In this document: positions 50,436-59,932 of the stretch, in pieces
Layout: every line of letters begins with the position of its first letter
Numbering within the stretch: the stretch's first letter is position 1
DNA from: Limiplasma sp958448555
GTDB taxonomy: Bacteria; Bacillota; Clostridia; Christensenellales; Aristaeellaceae
Assembly (NCBI GenBank): GCA_958448555.1
Contig: CAUDEL010000008.1
Span: forward strand, 8,737 to 72,736
Length of the DNA: 64,000 nucleotides
Direction of reading: 5' to 3'
Made by a program: the position numbers and the translations under genes
Notes under the pieces: model-generated
Told to the model about the DNA's origin: nothing
Databases searched by the model: none
Seen by the model: the letters and a program-made list of their open reading frames with translations, nothing else

Positions 50436-51125
50436 TCACCGTTCCCCGGCGATCAGGCGGACCGCCTCGGCGGCCAGAAACAGCCCCGCCGCCGGCGGCA
50501 CGAAGCTGACCGAGCCGGGAAGGCGTCCCCCTGTGCCGATGGCGGGTTCCAGCGAATACACGCAGCGAAGCGAGGGGATGTTTCGCTTGCGCAGGCCCTG
50601 ACGCACCACGCGGCACAAGGGGCAGCCGGAGGTCTCGAAGATGTCGCCCACACGGATGAGCGTGGGGTCCAGGCGGTTGCCCATGCCCATGCAGCTTATC
50701 AGGGGGATCCCACGTTCGTAGCAGGTCTGCGCCAGGTGCAGCTTGGCCGATACGGTGTCAATGGCATCCACCACCACGCTCACATCCTGCGGGATGGGCA
50801 CGGGGCTCTCCGGCAGGTAAAACGCCTCCACCGCCACGATCTCGGCATCCGGCGCCGCGTCCCGAAGGCGAGCCGAGAGCACCTGTGCCTTGGGCCTTCC
50901 CACCGTGCTCTCCAGCGCTGCGAGCTGGCGGTTGAGGTTGGAGGGCGAGACCACATCATGGTCCACCAGCGTCAATTTGCCCACGCCGCCGCGCGCCAGC
51001 GCCTCCGCCGCGTGGCCGCCCACGCCGCCCAGCCCGAAAAGCATCACATGCGCATGCTCCAGCCGTTCCATCTGGGCCGGCGAAAGCAGCAGGGCGGTCC
51101 TTTCCAGCCGCATTTGACGGTTCAT
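50436..51125 (-). CDS. tcdA: tRNA threonylcarbamoyladenosine dehydratase
   Basis: The 229-residue E1-like ATP-dependent enzyme makes the cyclic t6A form at tRNA position 37. It has the ThiF-type nucleotide loop VMLFGLGGVGGHAAEALARG (about residues 26-45), VDHDVVSPSNLNRQ and the family SCMGMGNRLDPT with GCPLCRVVR. ATG 51125 follows GAAGGAGGG; upstream ATG 51176 lacks a ribosome site. Confidence 0.93.
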   Translation of the reverse strand: MNRQMRLERTALLLSPAQMERLEHAHVMLFGLGGVGGHAAEALARGGVGKLTLVDHDVVSPSNLNRQLAALESTVGRPKAQVLSARLRDAAPDAEIVAVEAFYLPESPVPIPQDVSVVVDAIDTVSAKLHLAQTCYERGIPLISCMGMGNRLDPTLIRVGDIFETSGCPLCRVVRQGLRKRNIPSLRCVYSLEPAIGTGGRLPGSVSFVPPAAGLFLAAEAVRLIAGER

Positions 51126-51206
51126 CCCGCTCCCTCCTTCTCTCCCCGGATGATACCATAAAGCCATGGCGCGCACAAGCGTCCTGTTCTTTTGCTGTAC
51201 CGCGTC

Positions 51207-51235
51207 TTGTCAAGGCCCCACAAACCCGATACAAT
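51207..51235 (+). promoter_or_regulatory. Promoter of icd
   Basis: TTGTCA at 51207-51212 and TACAAT at 51230-51235 with a 17-base spacer, 55 bases before the start codon. Confidence 0.75.
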
Positions 51236-51290
51236 AGCCTTGGACCTTCCGTATGGGTCGAAATACATCTTCAAAAGGGATGGGATCGGT

Positions 51291-52493
51291 TTGGAAAAGA
51301 TTTTGATGAAAACGCCGCTGGTAGAGATGGACGGCGACGAAATGACCCGCATCCTGTGGCAGAAGATCAAGGACAAGCTGATTCTGCCCTACGTGGATCT
51401 CAGGACCGAATACTACGACCTTGGCCTTCGCCACCGCGACGAGACGGATGACCGCGTGACCGTGGAGAGCGCCGAGGCGACCCTCAGATACGGCGTGGCG
51501 GTCAAGTGCGCCACCATCACCCCCAACGCCCAGCGCGTGGAAGAGTACGGCCTCAAGCAGATGTGGAAAAGCCCCAACGGCACCATCCGCGCCATTTTGG
51601 ACGGCACGGTGTTCCGCGCGCCGGTGGTGGTCAAGGGGATCTCTCCCTGTGTGCGCAACTGGGAAAAGCCCATCACCATCGCCCGCCACGCCTACGGGGA
51701 CGTGTACAAAAATACCGAGTATCGCGTGCCCGGCCCCGGCAGGGCCGAGCTGTGCTTCACCGGCGAGGACGGCGCGGAGAGCCGGCAGACCGTCATGCAG
51801 TTTGAGGGTCCCGGCATTTTGCAGGGCCAGCACAACACGGACCGCAGCATCGCTTCCTTCGCCCGCAGCTGCTTTAACTACGCCCTGTCGGTCAGGCAGG
51901 ATCTGTGGTTCTCCACCAAGGATACCATCTCCAAGATCTACGACCACCGCTTCAAGGACATCTTTGCCGAGCTGTACGAAACCGAGTTCAAGGCCGCCTT
52001 TGAGGCCGCGGGCATCGAGTATTTCTACACGCTGATCGACGATGCGGTGGCCCGCGTCATCCGCAGCCGCGGCGGCTTCATCTGGGCGCTGAAAAACTAT
52101 GATGGCGACGTGATGAGCGACATGATCGCCACGGCCTTCGGCAGCCTGGCCATGATGACCAGCGTACTCGTCTCTCCCGGCGGCCAGTTTGAGTACGAGG
52201 CCGCGCACGGCACCGTGACGCGCCATTACTACCGCTACCTAAAAGGCGAGGAAACCAGCACCAACCCCGTGGCCACGATCTTCGCCTGGACGGGCGCGCT
52301 GCGCAAGCGCGGCGAATTGGACGGGCTTTCGGACCTGTGCGCCTTTGCGGACCGTCTGGAGAAAGCCACGCTGGCGACCATCGAGGGCGGGCGCATGACC
52401 AAGGACCTGGTATCGCTCTATGAGGGCGAGGCCACGGGCCTCAACAGCGACGCCTTCCTGGACGCCATCGCCCAGACGCTGGAAAGCCTGTAA
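51291..52493 (+). CDS. icd: NADP-dependent isocitrate dehydrogenase, eukaryote-like type
   Basis: The 400-residue enzyme converts isocitrate to 2-oxoglutarate. It has KTPLVEMDGDEMTRI, KSPNGTIRAILDGTVFR (substrate binding), and metal and substrate residues in LIDDAVARVIRSRGGFIWALKNYDGDVMSD. This is the type II family with NADP(+) preference. The start is TTG at 51291, giving MEKILMKTPLVEMDG, which matches the usual N-terminus of homologs; ATG 51306 would remove five residues. Confidence 0.94.
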   Translation: MEKILMKTPLVEMDGDEMTRILWQKIKDKLILPYVDLRTEYYDLGLRHRDETDDRVTVESAEATLRYGVAVKCATITPNAQRVEEYGLKQMWKSPNGTIRAILDGTVFRAPVVVKGISPCVRNWEKPITIARHAYGDVYKNTEYRVPGPGRAELCFTGEDGAESRQTVMQFEGPGILQGQHNTDRSIASFARSCFNYALSVRQDLWFSTKDTISKIYDHRFKDIFAELYETEFKAAFEAAGIEYFYTLIDDAVARVIRSRGGFIWALKNYDGDVMSDMIATAFGSLAMMTSVLVSPGGQFEYEAAHGTVTRHYYRYLKGEETSTNPVATIFAWTGALRKRGELDGLSDLCAFADRLEKATLATIEGGRMTKDLVSLYEGEATGLNSDAFLDAIAQTLESL

Positions 52494-52506
52494 GCTCAGA
52501 AATGCC

Positions 52507-52545
52507 GCGCCGCGGGGGAACATGGGTTTCTCCGCGGCGCTTTTT
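52507..52545 (+). terminator. Intrinsic terminator of icd
   Basis: GCGCCGCGG (52507-52515) pairs with CCGCGGCGC (52532-52540), then TTTTT. Confidence 0.88.
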
Positions 52546-52635
52546 GGTTGGAAAAGCATGAGGCTTTCATTAGAAAAGGAAAGGCCGCTTTTCTTTCCCC
52601 GTCCCGGATGCTATACTGATGCCGGGGTGAGAAAG

Positions 52636-53001
52636 ATGAACTTCTTAGGCAATGTCGTCTGGTTTCTTTTCGCGGGCCTGTGGCAGGGTCTTGGCTGGCT
52701 GGTCGCCGGCCTCTTATGGAGCGTGACCATCGTGGGCATCCCGGTGGGCCGCCAGTGCTTCAAGCTGGCCGCGCTGTGGTTCTGTCCCTTCGGGCGGGAC
52801 GTAGAAGCCGGCGGCGGTATTCCGTCCTTTCTGATGAACGTGCTTTGGCTTCTTTTCAGCGGCCTGTGGCTGGCCCTTGCCGCCACGCTCAACGGCCTGC
52901 TGCTTTGCCTGACGGTGGTTGGCATCCCCTTCGGCCTTCAGTGCTTCAAGCTGGCCCGCCTGTCGCTTTCGCCCTTTGGCGCGCGCATCCTCTGCAGGTA
53001 G
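52636..53001 (+). CDS. YccF-family membrane protein
   Basis: The 121-residue protein has two YccF repeats, each with a pair of hydrophobic segments and the motif VGIP.G.QCFKLA....PFG (residues about 34-54 and 93-113). Family function is unknown. GGGGTGAG lies upstream of the ATG. It ends one base before the convergent antiporter gene ends. Confidence 0.88.
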   Translation: MNFLGNVVWFLFAGLWQGLGWLVAGLLWSVTIVGIPVGRQCFKLAALWFCPFGRDVEAGGGIPSFLMNVLWLLFSGLWLALAATLNGLLLCLTVVGIPFGLQCFKLARLSLSPFGARILCR

Positions 53002-53002
53002 C

Positions 53003-54478
53003 CTATCCCCTATGGTAGCTCCCCGCCTCGCGGCGCACGGCCCACATCCGCTCGCCCGCGCCGGCCCATCTGATCTTTTTTTTCGGCTCCGCCACCGAAA
53101 TCGGCCGTCCGTCCGGGACGGCCTTTTTGCCCTTCTTCCCGGAGGCCGGCTTGCTCTCCCCCTTGCGTTCCTTTCCTTCCTTGCCCTCGCGCTGGCCCTT
53201 GGCCGGCTTTTCCTGCTTTTCGACCTTCTCGGTTTTTTCGGCCTTTACCGGCTTGGCCGGAGGCTGGAGCGCGCCCTGCATCCCCGGCACCGCGCCGGAG
53301 AGGAACAGCGCCTTTCTGGCGCACACCGGGCCGATCATCTCATAGAGCACCGAGGAGGAGAGGATGATGGTGCTCAGCAGCGCGCCGGATTCCTCCGGCA
53401 AAATGCGCTGGGCCAGAACGGCCAGGCCGATGCTCACGCCCGCCTGGGGGATGAGGGCCAGTCCCAGATAGCGCCGCACCCCCACCGGCATGCCCGTGAG
53501 GCGCGCGCCGAGCCAGGATCCCAAAAACTTGCCGGCGATGCGAACGGCGAAGTAGGCCGCGCCGATGATGCCGACGGTTGCCAGGGATTCCAGGTCCAAA
53601 CGCATGCCGCTCAAGACAAAGAACATGACGTTGATGGGCGGCGTCACGCGGCTGACCTGCTTAAAGAGCGTCTTGTCGCCGCAGACGTTGGCATAGGTCG
53701 CGCCCAGCAGCATGCAGCCCAGCAGCGGCGATACGTCCAGCGCCGCGCAGCCGGCGGCGATGAAAAACACGAAGGCGCACGTCAGAACCAGCCGATGGTC
53801 GGACGAACGGCCGTTGAGCAGCACGCACAGAAGCCGTCCCAGCAGGTAGGCCGCCAGCAGCACGCCCGCGTTGATCGCTATCGGCGTGAGCACGCTCTGC
53901 CAGTCCACCACCTGCGTTTCCGTGCCGGAAGCGATGGCCGCGCACACGCTGAAGGCCAGCAGCGCCACCGCGTCGTCCATGGCCACCACCTGCACCAGCG
54001 TGTTTACAAACGGGCCCTTGGCGCGGTACTGACGGATGGTCATCAGGCTCGAGGCCGGCGCCGTAGCCGAACCGATGGCGCCCAGCAGCAGCGAAAACGG
54101 CAGGGAGAGATGCAAGACCGTGAGCATGAAGGCCGTGACCACCGCCGCCGTGACCAGCGCCTCCATGAGCGTCAGCACGATCACCTTTGAGCCCTGCTGC
54201 TTGAGCCTATCCAGCCGGAGGTAGCGGCCCACGCCAAAGGCGATGAAAGCCAGGGCGACGTCGGTGACGAACTCCATCCCGCTGGTGATATCCGCGGGGA
54301 TCAGGTCCAGCGCGTACGGGCCGATGGCCACGCCCGCCAGAATATAGCCCGTGACGTTGGGCAGCTTGAGCACCTTGGTGACACGCGACATCAGAAAACC
54401 CGCCAGCCACAGGATCGTCACCGCCACCAGTATCCTGGCCGCTGGGCTGATCGTCAGAAATACGTCCTTCAAGGCCAA
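53003..54478 (-). CDS. Cation:proton antiporter (CPA2-like) with long charged tail
   Basis: The 491-residue protein has about 12 membrane helices in the first 390 residues with the Na+(K+)/H+ exchanger core, including VAMDDAVALLAF, a DD pair as in electrogenic antiporters. The last 100 residues are a Lys/Glu/Pro-rich cytoplasmic tail (KPVKAEKTEKVEKQEKPAKG). The start is TTG at 54478 after AAAGGGTGA. It is divergent from a LysR gene, which probably controls it. The transported ion is unknown. Confidence 0.88.
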   Translation of the reverse strand: MALKDVFLTISPAARILVAVTILWLAGFLMSRVTKVLKLPNVTGYILAGVAIGPYALDLIPADITSGMEFVTDVALAFIAFGVGRYLRLDRLKQQGSKVIVLTLMEALVTAAVVTAFMLTVLHLSLPFSLLLGAIGSATAPASSLMTIRQYRAKGPFVNTLVQVVAMDDAVALLAFSVCAAIASGTETQVVDWQSVLTPIAINAGVLLAAYLLGRLLCVLLNGRSSDHRLVLTCAFVFFIAAGCAALDVSPLLGCMLLGATYANVCGDKTLFKQVSRVTPPINVMFFVLSGMRLDLESLATVGIIGAAYFAVRIAGKFLGSWLGARLTGMPVGVRRYLGLALIPQAGVSIGLAVLAQRILPEESGALLSTIILSSSVLYEMIGPVCARKALFLSGAVPGMQGALQPPAKPVKAEKTEKVEKQEKPAKGQREGKEGKERKGESKPASGKKGKKAVPDGRPISVAEPKKKIRWAGAGERMWAVRREAGSYHRG

Positions 54479-54526
54479 TCACCCTTTCCCCATCCTTTTT
54501 TTATCACCCGCCGGATGATGGGGTTG

Positions 54527-54555
54527 ATTGTAACAGCCAAATGTGATAAAATCAA
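54527..54555 (-). promoter_or_regulatory. Promoter of the antiporter gene
   Basis: On the minus strand TTGATT (54555-54550) and TACAAT (54532-54527) with 17-base spacing. Confidence 0.65.
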
Positions 54556-54577
54556 ATGATGAAAATTAATGTTTGTG

Positions 54578-54590
54578 TCAAAATTTTTGA
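54578..54590. promoter_or_regulatory. Putative LysR-box
   Basis: TCAAAATTTTTGA is a near-perfect T-N11-A palindrome, the LysR operator form, 43 bases before the LysR gene and 23 bases outside the antiporter -35, where an activator would bind. Confidence 0.55.
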
Positions 54591-54632
54591 TATTAAACCC
54601 GACTTTCGCTACATAGCAGGGAGGCAGCGCTG

Positions 54633-55523
54633 ATGATTGACCCCAAACTCAAAACATTGCTATGCGTTGTAAAGGAAGGCTCATATACAAAAGCTGCCGA
54701 TGTTCTGGCCCTGTCCCAACCGGCGGTGAGCTATCATGTCCGTCAGCTGGAAGATGAAATCGGCATTAAGATTTTTTATAAGAATCAAAAAAAATTGACG
54801 CTTACTCCTGAGGGTGAAGTGCTCCTCAAATACGCCCGGCGGCTGGAAGCCATCAGCGACAGCGCGCGGCGCGCCCTGGCGGATGTGAAACAGCAGCTGC
54901 GCCACTTCACCGTGGGCATCACCCCGAGCTGCGGCGAGGCCCTCATCGGGCGCGTGTTCAGCAGCTATTGCAGCGCGCATCCCCACACCAACATCAGCAT
55001 CGTCACCGACACCATGGAGCAGCTCTGCGACCGCCTGGGCAACTATGAGCTGGACTTCGCCATCGTGGACGGCTCCGTGTCGCTCAAGCACTGCCACACG
55101 GAACTGCTGGACCTGGATTACCTGTGCGTGGTCATGTCGCCGCGGCATGCCCTGGCCAAGCGCAGCGCCATCACCCTGGAGGAGCTCAAGGCGCAGAGCC
55201 TGATCCTGCGGCGCGAGGACGCGGGCACGCGCCGCCTGTTTGAGAGCAGCCTGGCGGGCCACATGGAAAACATCCGCAACTTCGACGTCCGCCTGGAGAT
55301 GGATAACATCAACGCCATCAAGGACCTCGTCGCCGCCAACCTGGGCGTGACCATCATCGCCCACAGCGCCTGCCGCGAGGAAACCTCGGCCGGGCGGCTG
55401 GTGGCGGTGTCCGTGGAGGGCATGCGCATGGTTCGTGAGATCAATGTGGTCTATCAGGATGATTTCAACCACCCCGAGGTGCTGGAGGAGATCCGGCGCA
55501 TCTATCAGGGCTTCAGGCCCTGA
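54633..55523 (+). CDS. LysR-family transcriptional regulator
   Basis: The 296-residue regulator has an N-terminal helix-turn-helix (residues about 4-60, GSYTKAADVLALSQPAVSYHVRQLE) and a two-lobed effector domain (residues about 90-290). The ligand is unknown. The divergent antiporter gene and the LysR-box between them suggest it is the target. AGGGAGG precedes the ATG. Confidence 0.93.
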   Translation: MIDPKLKTLLCVVKEGSYTKAADVLALSQPAVSYHVRQLEDEIGIKIFYKNQKKLTLTPEGEVLLKYARRLEAISDSARRALADVKQQLRHFTVGITPSCGEALIGRVFSSYCSAHPHTNISIVTDTMEQLCDRLGNYELDFAIVDGSVSLKHCHTELLDLDYLCVVMSPRHALAKRSAITLEELKAQSLILRREDAGTRRLFESSLAGHMENIRNFDVRLEMDNINAIKDLVAANLGVTIIAHSACREETSAGRLVAVSVEGMRMVREINVVYQDDFNHPEVLEEIRRIYQGFRP

Positions 55524-55529
55524 GGCACC

Positions 55530-55550
55530 AGCGGCTTCGGCCGCTTTTTT
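55530..55550 (+). terminator. Intrinsic terminator of the LysR gene
   Basis: AGCGGC, loop TTCG, GCCGCT, then a T-run. Confidence 0.9.
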
Positions 55551-55554
55551 CCTG

Positions 55555-55582
55555 TTGACAAATTGTTTATACTGTGTATACT
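55555..55582 (+). promoter_or_regulatory. Promoter of the GntR-ABC operon
   Basis: A perfect TTGACA (55555-55560) and TATACT (55577-55582) with 16 bases between. Overlapping TATAC repeats at 55569-55587 may be the binding site for the GntR protein encoded downstream. Confidence 0.8.
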
Positions 55583-55611
55583 GTATATGCACACTTAAGT
55601 GGAGGCATACC

Positions 55612-55992
55612 ATGGACATCATTCTTTCCAATGTGGGCGGCCAGCCTATCTACGACCAGATCGTATCGCAGATCAAGGCGCAGATTCTCTCGGGAAAGCT
55701 CAAGGAGGGCGATGCGCTGCCCTCCCTGCGCACCCTGGCCAGGGAGCTGCGCATCAGCGTCATCACCACCAAGCGCGCCTACGAGGAGCTGGAGCGCGAG
55801 GGCTTCATCGTAAGCTTTACCGGCAAGGGCAGCTTTGTGGCGGGCGCGGACGCGGAGCTTGTGCGCGAGGAACACCTGCGCCGCCTGGAGGAGCATCTGC
55901 GCCAGGCCGTGGCGCTCTCGCGCCAGTGCGGTCTGGATCTGGAGGGGCTTAGCGCCATCCTGACGATGCTGTACAAGGAGGAGGACCTATGA
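55612..55992 (+). CDS. GntR-family regulator, YtrA subfamily
   Basis: The 126-residue regulator has a winged helix-turn-helix (residues about 9-75, PIYDQIVSQIKAQILSGKL and LPSLRTLARELRISVITTK) and a short helical tail instead of a ligand domain, which defines the YtrA group. These regulators usually repress the ABC exporter in the same operon. Its stop overlaps the ATPase start (ATGA). GTGGAGG precedes the ATG. Confidence 0.93.
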   Translation: MDIILSNVGGQPIYDQIVSQIKAQILSGKLKEGDALPSLRTLARELRISVITTKRAYEELEREGFIVSFTGKGSFVAGADAELVREEHLRRLEEHLRQAVALSRQCGLDLEGLSAILTMLYKEEDL

Positions 55993-56828
55993 ACAACGCC
56001 CTGGAGGTTACGGGGCTTACCAAGCACTACCCCGGCTTTACGCTGGATCACATCAGCTTTTCGCTGCCCGAAGGCTGCATCATGGGCCTGATCGGGGAAA
56101 ACGGCGCGGGCAAGACCACCGCGCTCAAGCTCATTCTGGGCCTGGCACGGCCGGATGGAGGCAGCATACAGGTATTGGGCCAGTCCGGGCAGGACAGGGC
56201 GATCAGGGAGCACCTGGGCGTGGTGATGGACGAATGTGGCTTTCCCGACAACCTGACGCTCGGCGACGTGGAGGCGGTCCTTCGCCGCTGCTATCGGACA
56301 TGGGACGCGCTGCGTTTTCAGGGCTGGGCGGACCGCTTTGAGCTGCCACGCAGGAAGCCCGTCAAGGCATTTTCCCGCGGCATGCGCATGAAGCTGTCCA
56401 TCGCCGCGGCCCTCTCGCACGACAGCCGCCTTTTGCTCCTGGACGAGGCCACCAGCGGCCTGGACCCCGTCGTGCGCGACGAGATGCTGGATGTGCTGCG
56501 GGACTTCATCCAGGACGAGCGCCGCTCGGTGTTCCTCTCCTCGCATATCATCAGCGATCTGGAAAAGGTCTGCGATTATGTGACCTTCCTGCACAAGGGC
56601 CGTCTGGTGCTCTCCGAGCCCAAGGACGAGCTGCTGGAGCGGTACGTGCTGGCCCGGGCCCCGGAGGAGGAGCTGCGACGCATCGACCCCGCCGCAGTGG
56701 TGGGCGTGCGGCCGGGCGCCTTTGGCGCCGAGGCGCTCATCCTGCGCAGCGCGCTCCCCGGGGGCATGGTTCACCAGCCCGCCACGCTGGAGGACCTCAT
56801 GCTCTACCACATCAAGGAGGGATGTTGA
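55989..56828 (+). CDS. ABC exporter ATP-binding protein
   Basis: The 279-residue ATPase has Walker A GLIGENGAGKTTALK (about residues 35-49), a signature region AFSRGMRMKLSIAAALS that departs from LSGGQ (FSRGM), Walker B LLLLDEATSGLDP and SSHIISDLEKV. This variant signature is usual in YtrB-like exporters. Together with the GntR gene and the next permease it forms a YtrA-type system, often induced by wall-active compounds; substrate unknown. Confidence 0.93.
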   Translation: MNNALEVTGLTKHYPGFTLDHISFSLPEGCIMGLIGENGAGKTTALKLILGLARPDGGSIQVLGQSGQDRAIREHLGVVMDECGFPDNLTLGDVEAVLRRCYRTWDALRFQGWADRFELPRRKPVKAFSRGMRMKLSIAAALSHDSRLLLLDEATSGLDPVVRDEMLDVLRDFIQDERRSVFLSSHIISDLEKVCDYVTFLHKGRLVLSEPKDELLERYVLARAPEEELRRIDPAAVVGVRPGAFGAEALILRSALPGGMVHQPATLEDLMLYHIKEGC

Positions 56829-56830
56829 CA

Positions 56831-57424
56831 ATGAAGGGGCTTCTGATAAAAGACCTGCTCAACCTCAGGCAGACAGGGCGCGTGTGGGCGCTGCTTCTGA
56901 TCGTGTTTCTCGTCATCGGCTTTGTCCAGCAAAGCCCCGCCTATGTGGGCAGCATGCTGATGGTGATGCTGCTCCTGCTGCCGGTCAACGCCATGGCCTA
57001 CGACGAGAACGCCAGATGGGACGCCTACGCTCTGACCATGCCCATCACCCGGCGCGATCTGGCGCTGAGCAAATACCTGCTGACGCTGTTGGGCGCGGTG
57101 GGCGCGGCGCTGGTGTCGGTGGCGTGCGGCCTTTTGATGGGCGCAGGGCTTGGCGAGGTGCTGGCCACCGTCGGGCTGCTGTTGGCGGTGGGACTGTGCA
57201 TGGTTTCGGTGCTGCTGCCGCTGCTGTTTCGCTTCGGCGTGCAGAAGGGGCGGATGCTGATGATCGTGATCGTGCTGCTGCCGTTGGCGCTGGCGGCGGC
57301 GTTTCCCGACGCGGTCGCCGGCGCGGTGCCCGTAAGCACGGGCTGGCTTCCCCTGGCGGCGCTGCCCCTGTTTGGGCTGTCCGCCGCGCTTTCGGTAGGA
57401 ATTTGCGGACAAAAGGAGTACTAA
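56831..57424 (+). CDS. ABC exporter permease, ABC-2 type
   Basis: The 197-residue protein has six predicted membrane helices and the family start MKGLLIKDLLNL, with DENARWDAYALTMPITRRDLALSKY, typical of ABC2_membrane_2 proteins. ATG 56831 follows GGAGGG by ten bases; ATG 56822 overlaps the previous gene but lies too close to that site. Last gene before a terminator-repeat locus. Confidence 0.88.
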   Translation: MKGLLIKDLLNLRQTGRVWALLLIVFLVIGFVQQSPAYVGSMLMVMLLLLPVNAMAYDENARWDAYALTMPITRRDLALSKYLLTLLGAVGAALVSVACGLLMGAGLGEVLATVGLLLAVGLCMVSVLLPLLFRFGVQKGRMLMIVIVLLPLALAAAFPDAVAGAVPVSTGWLPLAALPLFGLSAALSVGICGQKEY

Positions 57425-57426
57425 AA

Positions 57427-57457
57427 AAGGCCCGCACGGCACTGCCGTGCGGGCCCT
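57427..57457. terminator. Left copy of duplicated terminator hairpin (locus C)
   Basis: A GGCCCGCACGGCA/TGCCGTGCGGGCC hairpin with six A before it. The 31 bases recur exactly at 57630-57660. After it CAGACTG begins the repeat element, so no T-run follows on the plus strand. Confidence 0.8.
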
Positions 57458-57629
57458 CAGACTGCTGACAAACCCTTTCCGGGAGGTTTGGAGGGCCCGC
57501 AGGCCCTCCAAAGTGGATTCGTATCGCCCGGCTTTGCCGGGCGGGCGGGGAGTTTGCGCCCTTGGGCGCAAACATTTCTTAAGCATCTGGCGGAAAAGGC
57601 CGCCGTAGGCGGACTTTTTCGACAAACTG
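57458..57629 (+). repeat. Terminator-associated hairpin repeat element, copy C
   Basis: A 172-base element nearly identical to copy B and in the same orientation, between convergent ABC permease and groEL. It carries the same hairpins (TTTGGAGGGC/GCCCTCCAAA, CGCCCGGC/GCCGGGCG, GTTTGCGCCC/GGGCGCAAAC) and ends CTTTTTCGACAAACTG. Confidence 0.85.
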
Positions 57630-57660
57630 AAGGCCCGCACGGCACTGCCGTGCGGGCCCT
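57630..57660. terminator. Right copy of duplicated terminator hairpin (locus C)
   Basis: An exact 31-base repeat of 57427-57457. It lies 23 bases from the groEL stop. Confidence 0.8.
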
Positions 57661-57682
57661 GAACGTTTTGAAATTCCGGGGA

Positions 57683-59320
<1,638 letters not shown>

Positions 59321-59364
59321 AATTGTGTTCCTCCTCTGCTATCCGTCGCTTTAAAAAGGAAAGG

Positions 59365-59649
59365 TCATTCCACGGTGGCCAGAATGTCGCTCTGGCGCAC
59401 GATGATGATCTCCTGGCCGTCGATCTTGACCTCGGTGCCGGCATACTTGGAGTAGATCACCTTGTCGCCGGGCTTGACGTTCATGACGACTTCCTTGCCA
59501 TCCACCATGCCGCCGGGGCCCACGGCCAGCACCTGCGCCATCTGGGGCTTCTCCTTGGCGGTGCCGGTGAGCAAAATGCCGCTCTTGGTGGTTTCTTCCA
59601 TCTCAACGTTCTTGATGACCACACGGTCGCCCAAAGGCTTAACGTTCAT
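59365..59649 (-). CDS. groES: Co-chaperonin GroES
   Basis: The 94-residue lid protein has the expected MNVKPLGDRVVIKNVEMEE start, mobile loop with TTKSGILLTGTAKEKP and GDKVIYSKYAGTEV. AGGGAGGATAC precedes the ATG. First gene of the groESL operon; 44 bases before groEL. Confidence 0.97.
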   Translation of the reverse strand: MNVKPLGDRVVIKNVEMEETTKSGILLTGTAKEKPQMAQVLAVGPGGMVDGKEVVMNVKPGDKVIYSKYAGTEVKIDGQEIIIVRQSDILATVE

Positions 59650-59691
59650 CGCTGTATCCTCCCTGTCCTTCGATTGTGGTTCCGATCTTTG

Positions 59692-59718
59692 TTAGCACTC
59701 ATGTTAATCGAGTGCTAA
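59692..59718 (-). promoter_or_regulatory. CIRCE operator
   Basis: A perfect TTAGCACTC-N9-GAGTGCTAA, the HrcA-binding inverted repeat. It lies between the groES start and its promoter. Confidence 0.97.
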
Positions 59719-59729
59719 CAACAGTCCTT

Positions 59730-59758
59730 ACTATACGTTATTTCCTGCCAACTATCAA
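59730..59758 (-). promoter_or_regulatory. Promoter of groES-groEL
   Basis: On the minus strand TTGATA (59758-59753) and TATAGT (59735-59730) with 17-base spacing, directly upstream of CIRCE. Confidence 0.8.
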
Positions 59759-59932
59759 GCCTAAAATCCGTTGTCTATTGGCTCTGCCTTTGAAAAAATG
59801 ATTCTTCTAACGGATTTATTGCATGTTTTCTTGATTTCTCTTTGTTTTTCTTTTAATTTTAGCTTTTTTATAAGAATTCCATTCCTGCCCTGTCATGGTA
59901 CAATAGCAGGGAAACCGAAAGGAGGGGATTCC

